From NCBI GenBank assembly GCA_030063045.1, contig JAQSEB010000167.1, positions 124,001-188,000 of the forward strand: DNA of 64,000 nt, read 5' to 3'. Source of the stretch: Pratylenchus scribneri (lineage: Eukaryota; Nematoda; Chromadorea; Rhabditida; Pratylenchidae). Shown here piece by piece: positions 31,400 to 44,144 of this stretch. Position 1 is the first letter of the stretch. The number at the start of each line of letters is the position of its first letter. The translations under genes and the position numbers were made by a program. Below the pieces are notes generated by a model. It did no database searches. It had not been told where the DNA came from and saw nothing but the letters and a program-made list of their open reading frames with translations.

Positions 31400-34300
31400 A
31401 TAGCTAGGAGAAAAATATAAAGTTGTATGCAAATTAGAATAGAATTTTTTAAGCCTTAAATATAATGCAAAAATCCAATCTTTTCAAGGGAATTTAATAA
31501 AAAACAGCCCTGGAGAATAATTAGAAAGAAATATGTATTATGAATTTAAGCATTTTTATTGTCATAGCTCTATGAAAAATATAAAGTTGTATGAAAATTA
31601 GAATTGAATTTTTTTAAGCCTTAAATATAATGCAAAAATCCAATCCTTTCATTGGAATTTAATGAAAAACAGACCTGGGGAATAATATAATTAGAAAGAA
31701 ATATTTATTATGAATTTAAGCATTTTTATTGTCATAGCGCTATGAAAAATATAAAGTTGTATGAAAATTAGAATTGAATTTTTTTAAGCCTTAAATATAA
31801 TGCAAAAATCCAATCCTTTCATTGGAATTTAATGAAAAACCGCCCTGGGGAATCACTAGAAAGAAGTATTTATAATGAATTTAAGCATTTTTATTGTCAT
31901 AGCTATGAGAAAAATATAAAGTTGTATGCAAAATGGAATAAATTTTTTAAGCCATAAATATAATGCAAAAATACAATCTTTTCAAGGGAATTTAATGAAA
32001 AACAGACCTGGGGAATAATTAGAAAGAAATATTTATTATGAATTTAAGCATTTTTATTGTCATAGCTATGAGAAAAATATAAAGTTGTATGCAAATTAGA
32101 ATAGAATTTTTTAAGCCTTAAATATAATGCAAAAATCCAATCCTTTCAATGGAATTTAATTAAAAAACAGACCTGGGGAATAATTAGAAAGAAATATTTA
32201 TTATGAATTTAAGCATTTTTATTGTCATAGCTATGAGAAAAATATAAAGTTGTATGCAAATTAGAATAGAATTTTTTATTCCCTAAATATAATGCAAAAA
32301 TCCAATCCTTTCATTGGAATTTAATGAAAAACAGACCTGGGGAATAATTAGAAAGAAATATTTATTATGAATTTAAGCATTTTTATTGTCATAGCTCTAT
32401 GAAAAATATAAAGTTGTATGAAAATTAGAATTGAATTTTTTTAAGCCTTAATTATAATGCAAAAATCCAATCCTTTCATTGGAATTTAATGAAAAACAGA
32501 CCTGGGGAATAATTAGAAAGAAATATTTATTATGAATTTAAGCATTTTTATTGTCATAGCTCTATGAAAAATATAAAGTTGTATGAAAATTAGAATTGAA
32601 TTTTTTTAAGCCTTAAATATAATGCAAAAATCCAATCCTTTCATTGGAATTTAATGAAAAACAGACCTGGGGAATAATTAGAAAGAAATATTTATTATGA
32701 ATTTAAGCATTTTTATTGTCATAGCTATGAGAAAAATATAAAGTTGTATGCAAATTAGAATAGAATTTTTTATTCCCTAAATATAATGCAAAAATCCAAT
32801 CCTTTCATTGGAATTTAATGAAAAACAGACCTGGGGAATAATTAGAAAGAAGTATTTATAATGAATTTAAGCATTTTTATTGTCATAGCTATGAGAAAAA
32901 TATAAAGTTGTTTGCAAATTAGAATTGAATTTTTTAAGCCATAAATTTAATACAAAAATACAATCTTTTCAAGGGAATTTAATAAAAAACAGCCCTGGAG
33001 AATAATTAGAAAGAAATATGTATTATGAATTTAAGCATTTTTATTGTCATAGCTATGAGAAAAATATAAAGTTGTTTGCAAATTAGAATTGAATTTTTTA
33101 AGCCATAAATTTAATACAAAAATACAATCTTTTAAATGGAATTTAATGAAAAACAGACCTGGGGAATAATTAGAAAGAAATATTTATTATGAATTTAAGC
33201 ATTTTTATTGTCATAGCTATGAGAAAAATATAAAGTTGTATGCAAATTAGAATTGAATTTTTTAAGCCCTAAATATAATGCAAAAATACAATCATGTCAA
33301 AGGAATTTAATGAAAAACAGACCTGGGGAATAATATAATTAGAAAGAAATATTTATTATGAATTTAAGCATTTTTATTGTCATAGCGCTATGAAAAATAT
33401 AAAGTTGTATGAAAATTAGAATTGAATTTTTTTAAGCCTTAAATATAATGCAAAAATCCAATCCTTTCATTGGAATTTAATGAAAAACAGACCTGGGGAA
33501 TAATTATAAAGAAATATTTATTATGAATTTAAGCATTTTTATTGTCATAGCTATGAGAAAAATATAAAGTTGTATGCAAATTAGAATAGAATTTTTTAAG
33601 CCTTAAATATAATGCAAAAATCCAATCTTTTCAAGGGAATTTAATAAAAAACAGCCCTGGAGAATAATTAGAAAGAAATATGTATTATGAATTTAAGCAT
33701 TTTTATTGTCATAGCTCTATGAAAAATATAAAGTTGTATGAAAATTAGAATTGAATTTTTTTAAGCCTTAAATATAATGCAAAAATCCAATCCTTTCATT
33801 GGAATTTAATGAAAAACAGACCTGGGGAATAATATAATTAGAAAGAAATATTTATTATGAATTTAAGCATTTTTATTGTCATAGCGCTATGAAAAATATA
33901 AAGTTGTATGAAAATTAGAATTGAATTTTTTTAAGCCTTAAATATAATGCAAAAATCCAATCCTTTCATTGGAATTTAATGAAAAACCGCCCTGGGGAAT
34001 CACTAGAAAGAAGTATTTATAATGAATTTAAGCATTTTTATTGTCATAGCTATGAGAAAAATATAAAGTTGTATGCAAAATGGAATAAATTTTTTAAGCC
34101 ATAAATATAATGCAAAAATACAATCTTTTCAAGGGAATTTAATGAAAAACAGACCTGGGGAATAATTAGAAAGAAATATTTATTATGAATTTAAGCATTT
34201 TTATTGTCATAGCTATGAGAAAAATATAAAGTTGTATGCAAATTAGAATAGAATTTTTTAAGCCTTAAATATAATGCAAAAATCCAATCCTTTCAATGGA

Positions 34301-35720
34301 ATTTAATTAAAAAACAGACCTGGGGAATAATTAGAAAGAAATATTTATTATGAATTTAAGCATTTTTATTGTCATAGCTATGAGAAAAATATAAAGTTGT
34401 ATGCAAATTAGAATAGAATTTTTTATTCCCTAAATATAATGCAAAAATCCAATCCTTTCATTGGAATTTAATGAAAAACAGACCTGGGGAATAATTAGAA
34501 AGAAATATTTATTATGAATTTAAGCATTTTTATTGTCATAGCTCTATGAAAAATATAAAGTTGTATGAAAATTAGAATTGAATTTTTTTAAGCCTTAAAT
34601 ATAATGCAAAAATCCAATCCTTTCATTGGAATTTAATGAAAAACAGACCTGGGGAATAATTAGAAAGAAATATTTATTATGAATTTAAGCATTTTTATTG
34701 TCATAGCTCTATGAAAAATATAAAGTTGTATGAAAATTAGAATTGAATTTTTTTAAGCCTTAAATATAATGCAAAAATCCAATCCTTTCATTGGAATTTA
34801 ATGAAAAACAGACCTGGGGAATAATTAGAAAGAAATATTTATTATGAATTTAAGCATTTTTATTGTCATAGCTATGAGAAAAATATAAAGTTGTATGCAA
34901 ATTAGAATAGAATTTTTTATTCCCTAAATATAATGCAAAAATCCAATCCTTTCATTGGAATTTAATGAAAAACAGACCTGGGGAATAATTAGAAAGAAGT
35001 ATTTATAATGAATTTAAGCATTTTTATTGTCATAGCTATGAGAAAAATATAAAGTTGTTTGCAAATTAGAATTGAATTTTTTAAGCCATAAATTTAATAC
35101 AAAAATACAATCTTTTCAAGGGAATTTAATAAAAAACAGCCCTGGAGAATAATTAGAAAGAAATATGTATTATGAATTTAAGCATTTTTATTGTCATAGC
35201 TATGAGAAAAATATAAAGTTGTTTGCAAATTAGAATTGAATTTTTTAAGCCATAAATTTAATACAAAAATACCATCTTTTAAATGGAATTTAATGAAAAA
35301 CAGACCTGGGGAATAATTAGAAAGAAATATTTATTATGAATTTAAGCATTTTTATTGTCATAGCTATGAGAAAAATATAAAGTTGTATGCAAATTAGAAT
35401 TGAATTTTTTAAGCCCTAAATATAATGCAAAAATACAATCATGTCAAAGGAATTTAATGAAAAACAGACCTGGGGAATAATATAATTAGAAAGAAATATT
35501 TATTATGAATTTAAGCATTTTTATTGTCATAGCGCTATGAAAAATATAAAGTTGTATGAAAATTAGAATTGAATTTTTTTAAGCCTTAAATATAATGCAA
35601 AAATCCAATCCTTTCATTGGAATTTAATGAAAAACAGACCTGGGGAATAATTATAAAGAAATATTTATTATGAATTTAAGCATTTTTATTGTCATAGCTA
35701 TGAGAAAAATATAAAGTTGT
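31400..35720. repeat. Satellite higher-order repeat, 2,147 bp superperiod
   Basis: The unusual junction cgccctggggaatcactag occurs at 31841 and 33988, and atcatgtcaa at 33291 and 35438; both offsets are 2,147 bases. The matched stretch runs from about 31,400-33,570 to 33,550-35,720. It is rich in the variant with catagctctatg or catagcgctatg and in units lengthened by aatataattag. Confidence 0.85.
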
Positions 35721-36369
35721 TTGCAAATTAGAATTGAATTTTTTATTCCCTAAATATAATGCAAAAATCCAATCCTTTCATTGGAATTTAATGAAAAACA
35801 GACCTGGGGAATAATTAGAAAGAAGTATTTATAATGAATTTAAGCATTTTTATTGTCATAGCTATGAGAAAAATATAAAGTTGTTTGCAAATTAGAATTG
35901 AATTTTTTAAGCCATAAATTTAATACAAAAATACAATCTTTTCAAGGGAATTTAATAAAAAACAGCCCTGGAGAATAATTAGAAAGAAATATGTATTATG
36001 AATTTAAGCATTTTTATTGTCATAGCTCTATGAAAAATATAAAGTTGTATGAAAATTAGAATTGAATTTTTTTAAGCCTTAAATATAATGCAAAAATCCA
36101 ATCCTTTCATTGGAATTTAATGAAAAACAGACCTGGGGAATAATTAGAAAGAAATATTTATTATGAATTTAAGCATTTTTATTGTCATAGCTCTATGAAA
36201 AATATAAAGTTGTATGAAAATTAGAATTGAATTTTTTTAAGCCTTAAATATAATGCAAAAATCCAATCCTTTCATTGGAATTTAATGAAAAACAGACCTG
36301 GGGAATAATTATAAAGAAATATTTATTATGAATTTAAGCATTTTTATTGTCATAGCTATGAGAAAAATA

Positions 36370-37850
36370 TAAAGTTGTATGCAAATTAGAATAGAATTTT
36401 TTAAGCCCTAAATATAATGCAAATATACAATACTTTAAATGGAATTTAATGAAAAACAGACCTGGGGAATAATTAGAAAGAAATATTTATTATGAATTTA
36501 AGCATTTTTATTGTCATAGCTATGAGAAAAATATAAAGTTGTATGCAAATTAGAATTGAATTTTTTAAGCCCTAAATATAATGCAAATATACAATCTTTT
36601 CAATGGAATTTAATGAAAAACAGACCTGGGGAATAATTAGAAAGAAATATTTATTATGAATTTAAGCATTTTTATTTTAATATTTTGTTGAAAAATATAA
36701 AGTTGTATGCAAATTAGAATAGAATTTTTTAAGCCCTAAATATAATGCAAATATACAATCCTTTCAATGGAATTTAATTAAAAAACAGACCTGGGTAATA
36801 ATTAGAAAGAAATATTTATTATGAATTTAAGCATTTTTATTGTCATAGCTATGAGAAAAATATAAAGTTGTATGCAAATTAGAATTGAATTTTTTAAGCC
36901 ATAAATTTAATACAAAAATACAATCTTTTCAAGGGAATTTAATAAAAAACAGCCCTGGAGAATAATTAGAAAGAAATATGTATTATGAATTTAAGCATTT
37001 TTATTGTCATAGCTCTATGAAAAATATAAAGTTGTATGAAAATTAGAATTGAATTTTTTTAAGCCTTAAATATAATACAAAAATCCAATCCTTTCATTGG
37101 AATTTAATGAAAAACAGACCTGGGGAATAATTAGAAAGAAATATTTATTATGAATTTAAGCATTTTTATTGTCATAGCTCTATGAAAAATATAAAGTTGT
37201 ATGAAAATTAGAATTGAATTTTTTTAAGCCTTAAATATAATGCAAAAATCCAATCCTTTCATTGGAATTTAATGAAAAACAGACCTGGGGAATAATTATA
37301 AAGAAATATTTATTATGAATTTAAGCATTTTTATTGTCATAGCTATGAGAAAAATATAAAGTTGTATGCAAATTAGAATAGAATTTTTTAAGCCCTAAAT
37401 ATAATGCAAATATACAATACTTTAAATGGAATTTAATGAAAAACAGACCTGGGGAATAATTAGAAAGAAATATTTATTATGAATTTAAGCATTTTTATTG
37501 TCATAGCTATGAGAAAAATATAAAGTTGTATGCAAATTAGAATTGAATTTTTTAAGCCCTAAATATAATGCAAATATACAATCTTTTCAATGGAATTTAA
37601 TGAAAAACAGACCTGGGGAATAATTAGAAAGAAATATTTATTATGAATTTAAGCATTTTTATTTTAATATTTTGTTGAAAAATATAAAGTTGTATGCAAA
37701 TTAGAATAGAATTTTTTAAGCCCTAAATATAATGCAAATATACAATCCTTTCAATGGAATTTAATTAAAAAACAGACCTGGGTAATAATTAGAAAGAAAT
37801 ATTTATTATGAATTTAAGCATTTTTATTGTCATAGCTATGAGAAAAATAT
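36370..37850. repeat. Satellite higher-order repeat, 987 bp, with a distant third copy
   Basis: A monomer in which the usual tgtcatagctatgag is replaced by ttaatattttgttg occurs at 36674 and 37661, 987 bases apart, with the neighbouring units matching. A third copy with similar neighbours is at 26457, about 10.2 kb away, which indicates longer-range copying inside the array. Confidence 0.75.
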
Positions 37851-40800
37851 AAAGTTGTATGCAAAATGGAATAAATTTTTTAAGCCATAAATATAATGCA
37901 AAAATACAATCTTTTCAATGGAATTTAATGAAAAACAGACCTGGGGAATAATTAGAAAGAAATATTTATTATGAATTTAAGCATTTATATTGTCATAGCT
38001 ATGAGTAAAATATAAAGTTGTATGCAAATTAGAATAGAATTTTTTAAGCCCTAAATATAATGCAAAAATCCAATCCTTTTAATGGAATTTAATTAAAAAA
38101 CAGACCTGGGGAATAATTAGAAAGAAATATTTATTATGAATTTAAGCATTTTTATTGTCATAGCTATGAGAAAAATATAAAGTTGTATGCAAATTAGAAT
38201 AGAATTTTTTAAGCCCTAAATATAATGCAAATATACAATCCTTTCAATGGAATTTAATTAAAAAACAGACCTGGGTAATAATTAGAAAGAAATATTTATT
38301 ATGAATTTAAGCATTTTTATTGTCATAGCTATGAGAAAAATATAAAGTTGTATGCAAAATGGAATAAATTTTTTAAGCCATAAATATAATGCAAAAATAC
38401 AATCTTTTCAATGGAATTTAATGAAAAACAGACCTGGGGAATAATTAGAAAGAAATATTTATTATGAATTTAAGCATTTATATTGTCATAGCTATGAGTA
38501 AAATATAAAGTTGTATGCAAATTAGAATAGAATTTTTTAAGCCCTAAATATAATGCAAAAATCCAATCCTTTCAATGGAATTTAATTAAAAAACAGACCT
38601 GGGGAATAATTAGAAAGAAATATTTATTATGAATTTAAGCATTTTTATTGTCATAGCTCTATGAAAAATATAAAGTTGTATGAAAATTAGAATTGAATTT
38701 TTTAAGCCCTAAATATAATGCAAATATACAATACTTTAAATGGAATTTAATGAAAAACAGACCTGGGGAATAATTAGAAAGAAATATTTATTATGAATTT
38801 AAGCATTTTTATTGTCATAGGTATGAGAAAAATATAAAGTTGTATGCAAATTAGAATTGAATTTTTTAAGCCCTAAATATAATGCAAAAATACAATTCTT
38901 TCAATGGAATTTAATGAAAAACAGACCTGGGGAATAATTAGAAAGAAATATTTATTATGAATTTAAGCATTTTTATTGTCATAGGTATGAGAAAAATATA
39001 AAGTTGTATGCAAATTAGAATAGAATTTTTTAAGCCCTAAATATAATGCAAATATACAATACTTTAAATGGAATTTAATGAAAAACAGACCTGGGGAATA
39101 ATTAGAAAGAAATATTTATTATGAATTTAAGCATTTTTATTGTCATAGGTATGAGAAAAATATAAAGTTGTATGCAAATTAGAATAGAATTTTTTAAGCC
39201 CTAAATATAATGCAAATATACAATACTTTAAATGGAATTTAATGAAAAACAGACCTGGGGAATAATTAGAAAGAAATATTTATTATGAATTTAAGCATTT
39301 TTATTGTCATAGCTATGAGAAAAATATAAAGTTGTATGCAAATTAGAATAGAATTTTTTAAGCCCTAAATATAATGCAAATATACAATACTTTAAATGGA
39401 ATTTAATGAAAAACAGACCTGGGGAATAATTAGAAAGAAATATTTATTATGAATTTAAGCATTTTTATTGTCATAGGTATGAGAAAAATATAAAGTTGTA
39501 TGCAAATTAGAATTGAATTTTTTAAGCCCTAAATATAATGCAAATATATAATACTTTAAATGGAATTTAATGAAAAACAGACCTGGGGAATAATTAGAAA
39601 GAAATATTTATTATGAATTTAAGCATTTTTATTGTCATAGCTATGAGAAAAATATAAAGTTGTATGCAAATTAGAATAGAATTTTTTAAGCCCTAAATAT
39701 AATGCAAATATACAATACTTTAAATGGAATTTAATGAAAAACAGACCTGGGGAATAATTAGAAAGAAATATTTATTATGAATTTAAGCATTTTTATTGTC
39801 ATAGGTATGAGAAAAATATAAAGTTGTATGCAAATTAGAATAGAATTTTTTAAGCCCTAAATATAATGCAAATATACAATACTTTAAATGGAATTTAATG
39901 AAAAACAGACCTGGGGAATAATTAGAAAGAAATATTTATTATGAATTTAAGCATTTTTATTGTCATAGGTATGAGAAAAATATAAAGTTGTATGCAAATT
40001 AGAATAGAATTTTTTAAGCCCTAAATATAATGCAAATATACAATACTTTAAATGGAATTTAATGAAAAACAGACCTGGGGAATAATTAGAAAGAAATATT
40101 TATTATGAATTTAAGCATTTTTATTGTCATAGCTATGAGAAAAATATAAAGTTGTATGCAAATTAGAATTGAATTTTTTAAGCCCTAAATATAATGCAAA
40201 TATACAATCTTTTCAATGGAATTTAATGAAAAACAGACCTGGGGAATAATTAGAAAGAAATATTTATTATGAATTTAAGCATTTTTATTGTCATAGCTAT
40301 GAGAAAAATATAAAGTTGTATGCAAATTAGAATAGAATTTTTTAAGCCCTAAATATAATGCAAATATACAATACTTTAAATGGAATTTAATGAAAAACAG
40401 ACCTGGGGAATAATTAGAAAGAAATATTTATTATGAATTTAAGCATTTTTATTGTCATAGGTATGAGAAAAATATAAAGTTGTATGCAAATTAGAATTGA
40501 ATTTTTTAAGCCCTAAATATAATGCAAATATACAATACTTTAAATGGAATTTAATGAAAAATAGACCTGGGGAATAATTAGAAAGAAATATTTATTATGA
40601 ATTTAAGCATTTTTATTGTCATAGCTCTGTGAAAAATATAAAGTTGTATGCAAATTAGATTTAATTTTTTTAAGCTCTAAATATAATGCAAAAATCCAAT
40701 CCTTTCAATGGAATTTAATGAAAAACAGACCTGGGGAATAATTAGAAAGAAATATTTATTATGAATTTAAGCATTTTTATTGTGATAGCTATGAGAAAAA

Positions 40801-42965
40801 TATAAAGTTGTATGCAAAATGGAATAAATTTTTTAAGCCATAAATATAATGCAAATATACAATCTTTTCAATGGAATTTAATGAAAAAAAGACCTGGGGA
40901 ATAATTAGAAAGAAATATTTATTATGAATTTAAGCATTTATATTGTCATAGCTATGAGTAAAATATAAAGTTGTATGCAAATTAGAATAGAATTTTTTAA
41001 GCCCTAAATATAATGCAAAAATCCAATCCTTTCAATGGAATTTAATTAAAAAACAGACCTGGGGAATAATTAGAAAGAAATATTTATTATGAATTTAAGC
41101 ATTTTTATTGTCATAGCTCTGTGAAAAATATAAAGTTGTATGCAAATTAGATTTAATTTTTTAAGCTCTAAATATAATGCAAAAATCCAATCCTTTCAAT
41201 GGAATTTAATGAAAAATAGACCTAGGGAATAATTAGAAAGAAATATTTATTATGAATTTAAGCATTTTTATTGTCATAGCTCTGTGAAAAATATAAAGTT
41301 GTATGCAAATTAGATTTAATTTTTTTAAGCTCTAAATATAATGCAAAAATCCAATCCTTTCAATGGAATTTAATGAAAAACAGACCTGGGGAATAATTAG
41401 AAAGAAATATTTTTTTGAATTTAAACATTTTTATTGTCATAGCTATGAGAAAAATATAAAGTTGTATGCAAATTAGAATTGAATTTTTTAAGCCATAAAT
41501 ATATTGCAAAAATCCAATCTTTTAAATGGAATTTAATGAAAAACAGACCTGGGGAATAATTAGAAAGAAATATTTTTATGAATTTAAACATTTTTATTGT
41601 CATAGCTATGAGAAAAATATAAAGTTGTATGCAAAATGGAATAAATTTTTTAAGCCATAAATATATTGCAAAAATCCAATCCTTTCAATGGAATTTAATT
41701 AAAAAACAGACCTGGGGAATAATTAGAAAGAAATATTTATTATGAATTTAAACATTTTTATTGTCATAGCTCTGTGAAAAATATAAAGTTGTATGCAAAT
41801 TAGATTTAATTTTTTAAGCTCTAAATATAATGCAAAAATCCAATCCTTTCAATGGAATTTAATGAAAAATAGACCTAGGGAATAATTAGAAAGAAATATT
41901 TATTATGAATTTAAGCATTTTTATTGTCATAGCTCTGTGAAAAATATAAAGTTGTATGCAAATTAGATTTAATTTTTTTTTAAGCTCTAAATATAATGCA
42001 AAAATCCAATCCTTTCAATGGAATTTAATGAAAAACAGACCTGGGGAATAATTAGAAAGAAATATTTTTATGAATTTAAACATTTTTATTGTCATAGCTA
42101 TGAGAAAAATATAAAGTTGTATGCAAATTAGTTGAATTTTTTAAGCCATAAATATATTGCAAAAATCCAATCTTTTAAATGGAATTTAATGAAAAACAGA
42201 CCTGGGGAATAATTAGAAAGAAATATTTTTATGAATTTAAACATTTTTATTGTCATAGCTATGAGAAAAATATAAAGTTGTATGCAAATTAGAATTGAAT
42301 TTTTTAAGCCCTAAATATAATTTAAAAATACAATCATGTCAAAGGAATTTAATGAAAAACCGCCCTGGGGAATAATTAGAAAGAAATATTTATTATGAAT
42401 TTAAGCATTTTTATTGTCAAAGCTATGAGAAAAATATAAAGTTGTATGCAAATTAGAATTGAATTTTTTAAGCCCTAAATATAATTTAAAAATACAATCA
42501 TGTCAAAGGAATTTAATGAAAAACCGCCCTGGGGAATAATTAGAAAGAAATATTTATTATGAATTTAAGCATTTTTATTGTCAAAGCTATGAGAAAAATA
42601 TAAAGTTGTATGCAAATTAAAATTGAATTTTTTAAGCCCTAAATATAATGCAAAAATACAATCATATTAATGGAATTTAATGAAAAATAGACCTGGGGAA
42701 TAGTTAGAAAGAAATATTTATTATGAATTTAAGCATTTTTATTGTCAAAGCTATGAGAAAAATATAAAGTTGTATGCAAATTAGAATTGAATTTTTTAAG
42801 CCCTAAATATAATTTAAAAATACAATCATGTCAAAGGAATTTAATGAAAAACAGACCTGGGGAATAATTAGAAAGAAATATTTATTATGAATTTAAGCAT
42901 TTTTATTGTCAAAGCTATGAGAAAAATATAAAGTTTTATGAAAATTAGAATACATTTTTTAAGAG

Positions 42966-43168
42966 TTAAAATAAATATTAGAATTCATAAATAAATTAAA
43001 TTAAATATTTATTATTTTAAAAAAGTCGATCAAGGGCAATGAAATAGTAAATAAGTTCTTTATTGTAGGAGTTGAAGAACAAAAAATTCCAAGATTTATG
43101 TATTATTTGTGGAAAGTTTGAAAAATTTTCTTTTTTTTTTCATAATATTTCTTTTTGAAGAAACGATC
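42966..43168. other. Satellite boundary and AT-rich spacer
   Basis: The last satellite unit decays at about 42,950-42,965 (aaaattagaatacattttttaa) and unique AT-rich sequence begins at once. No gene, inverted repeat or target-site duplication was seen at the junction. Confidence 0.6.
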
Positions 43169-43341
43169 TACCGTATTTATTCTATTAGAAGCCTCGGGTA
43201 TAAATTTCAGAGACCTTCCGAGGTGGGAACTCTTCGGAATTTTTGAAACAAAATGCTTATTTCAGCTTAATTTTACCTCTAAATTTGTTATTTTTGACAT
43301 ACATTTTTCGATGGGGTACTTCTAATAGAATAAATACGGTA
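43169..43341. mobile_element. Mariner-type MITE, 173 bp, with TA ends
   Basis: A perfect 23-base terminal inverted repeat starts TACCGTATTTATTCTATTAG at 43169 and is mirrored at 43319-43341. The element is bounded by TA on both sides, as expected for Tc1/mariner target-site duplication. The interior (about 127 bases) is non-coding and slightly more GC-rich than its surroundings (gaccttccgaggtgggaac). No transposase is encoded, so it would be non-autonomous. Class assignment rests on the TA flanks and repeat structure only. Confidence 0.85.
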
Positions 43342-43359
43342 TATTAACAAATTCAATCG

Positions 43360-43760
43360 AATTTATTAAGGTATCACAATTAGAAATATTCTTATAAAGT
43401 TAAAAAAAATTGACGCATTAATCCTTTGTTTATTTCCAAAATACTGTACAAATCAAATAATTGCCCAAGGCCATTTTCCCAGGCATTTCCAATTCCAACT
43501 CAAATTTTATCTATCTTTCGGATTTTTTTGTCTCATTTGAATCCGTCAGTTACTTTATCAATCATAATAGTCATTTCATTTGCCCAAGGTATTATTCAAA
43601 TGTTAGCTCGAGGCAACTATTAAAACCAATGACCTATAACTATAAATATTGCTTTGGTAGGTAATCAAAAGGAATCACATTCTCATTTACTATAAATAAT
43701 TTGGCATAAATTTATTTAAAAATAAAATTACGGAAAAAGGTCCCTTTATTAATTATGAAT
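43360..43760 (+). promoter_or_regulatory. Upstream block of SPRY-A, degenerate
   Basis: This stretch matches the 5' flanks of the other SPRY genes in pieces: tatcacaattagaaatattc near 43,370, cccaaggccattttcccagg near 43,465, a ttgcccaaggtattattcaaat segment and tgacctataactataaat near 43,630, then attacggaaaaagg near 43,726. The part that in the paralogues carries ctcggat followed by catatataaa is missing, so no TATA-like box is seen. Two short open frames here are chance. Confidence 0.6.
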
Positions 43761-44080
43761 GTGCATTTTATTTTTATTTTTTATTTATCAAATCGGCGAA
43801 TGTAAAGAACAATTTATTTTTTTATCTATAAATAGCTTATAATTTACTTATCCGAAAACCATTGAGAACTCCAAGTTATTAAAAATTTACAAAAAATTGA
43901 AAGCAATTTTTCAGAGGATTTTTATGGATTTCGCATGGTATATCGCCTTCCCAAATTGATTTTGCTTTGTTGAGCTACGACCAAAAAAACAGCTTTTATT
44001 AGGCATTAAATTGGCAGATCGGGGTAGAGAAGATCTATTTTTTTATTCATATTCCGTGTTTATTTTTGTAATAAAAAAAT

Positions 44081-44087
44081 ATTACAG
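44081..44087 (+). other. Conserved 3' splice acceptor before the SPRY-A start codon
   Basis: aaaaaaatattacag ends at 44087, 57 bases before the ATG. The same motif at the same distance range precedes all four SPRY start codons, so it is either the acceptor of a 5' UTR intron or a spliced-leader trans-splice site. Confidence 0.6.
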
Positions 44088-44144
44088 ATATTTAAATTTC
44101 AAAAATTTACTAATTAATTAACATTTGCTAAAATTCTCACCAAA

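Larger units (their letters stand above)
1..42965. repeat. 164 bp satellite DNA array, about 43 kb
   Basis: Head-to-tail tandem repeat filling two thirds of the window, with no interruption by genes or transposons. The period was measured from the landmark acctgggg at 137, 301, 465 and 629 (164 bases each); about 260 monomers fit. All copies point the same way. Every unit carries blocks such as tgaatttaagcattttta, aaaaatataaagttgtatg and a gacctgggg or gccctgggg core. Variation concentrates in a window of about 20 bases between ataatgcaaa and ggaatttaatg, giving recognisable monomer types (catattaatgg, ccatccttccaatgg, ttctttcaatgg, cttttcaagaaaa, ccaatcctttcattgg, atactttaaatgg). Some types are 157 bases (a 7-base deletion) or a few bases longer (aatataattag). 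No coding capacity. The left edge is outside the window; the first unit (1 to about 90) carries a small internal deletion and duplication. Centromeric, subtelomeric or heterochromatic origin cannot be told from sequence alone. Confidence 0.98.

Noticed and set aside
41421..41603. 60-codon open frame on the - strand at the end of the satellite
   Set aside because: Created by a monomer variant that lost a stop codon; the same frame is closed in neighbouring copies.
1..42965. CRISPR-like array
   Set aside because: Units are contiguous 164-base tandem repeats without unique spacers; this is satellite DNA in a eukaryotic genome.
43426..43664. Two overlapping short open frames
   Set aside because: They fall in the upstream block shared by the SPRY genes, which is not conserved as protein between copies.
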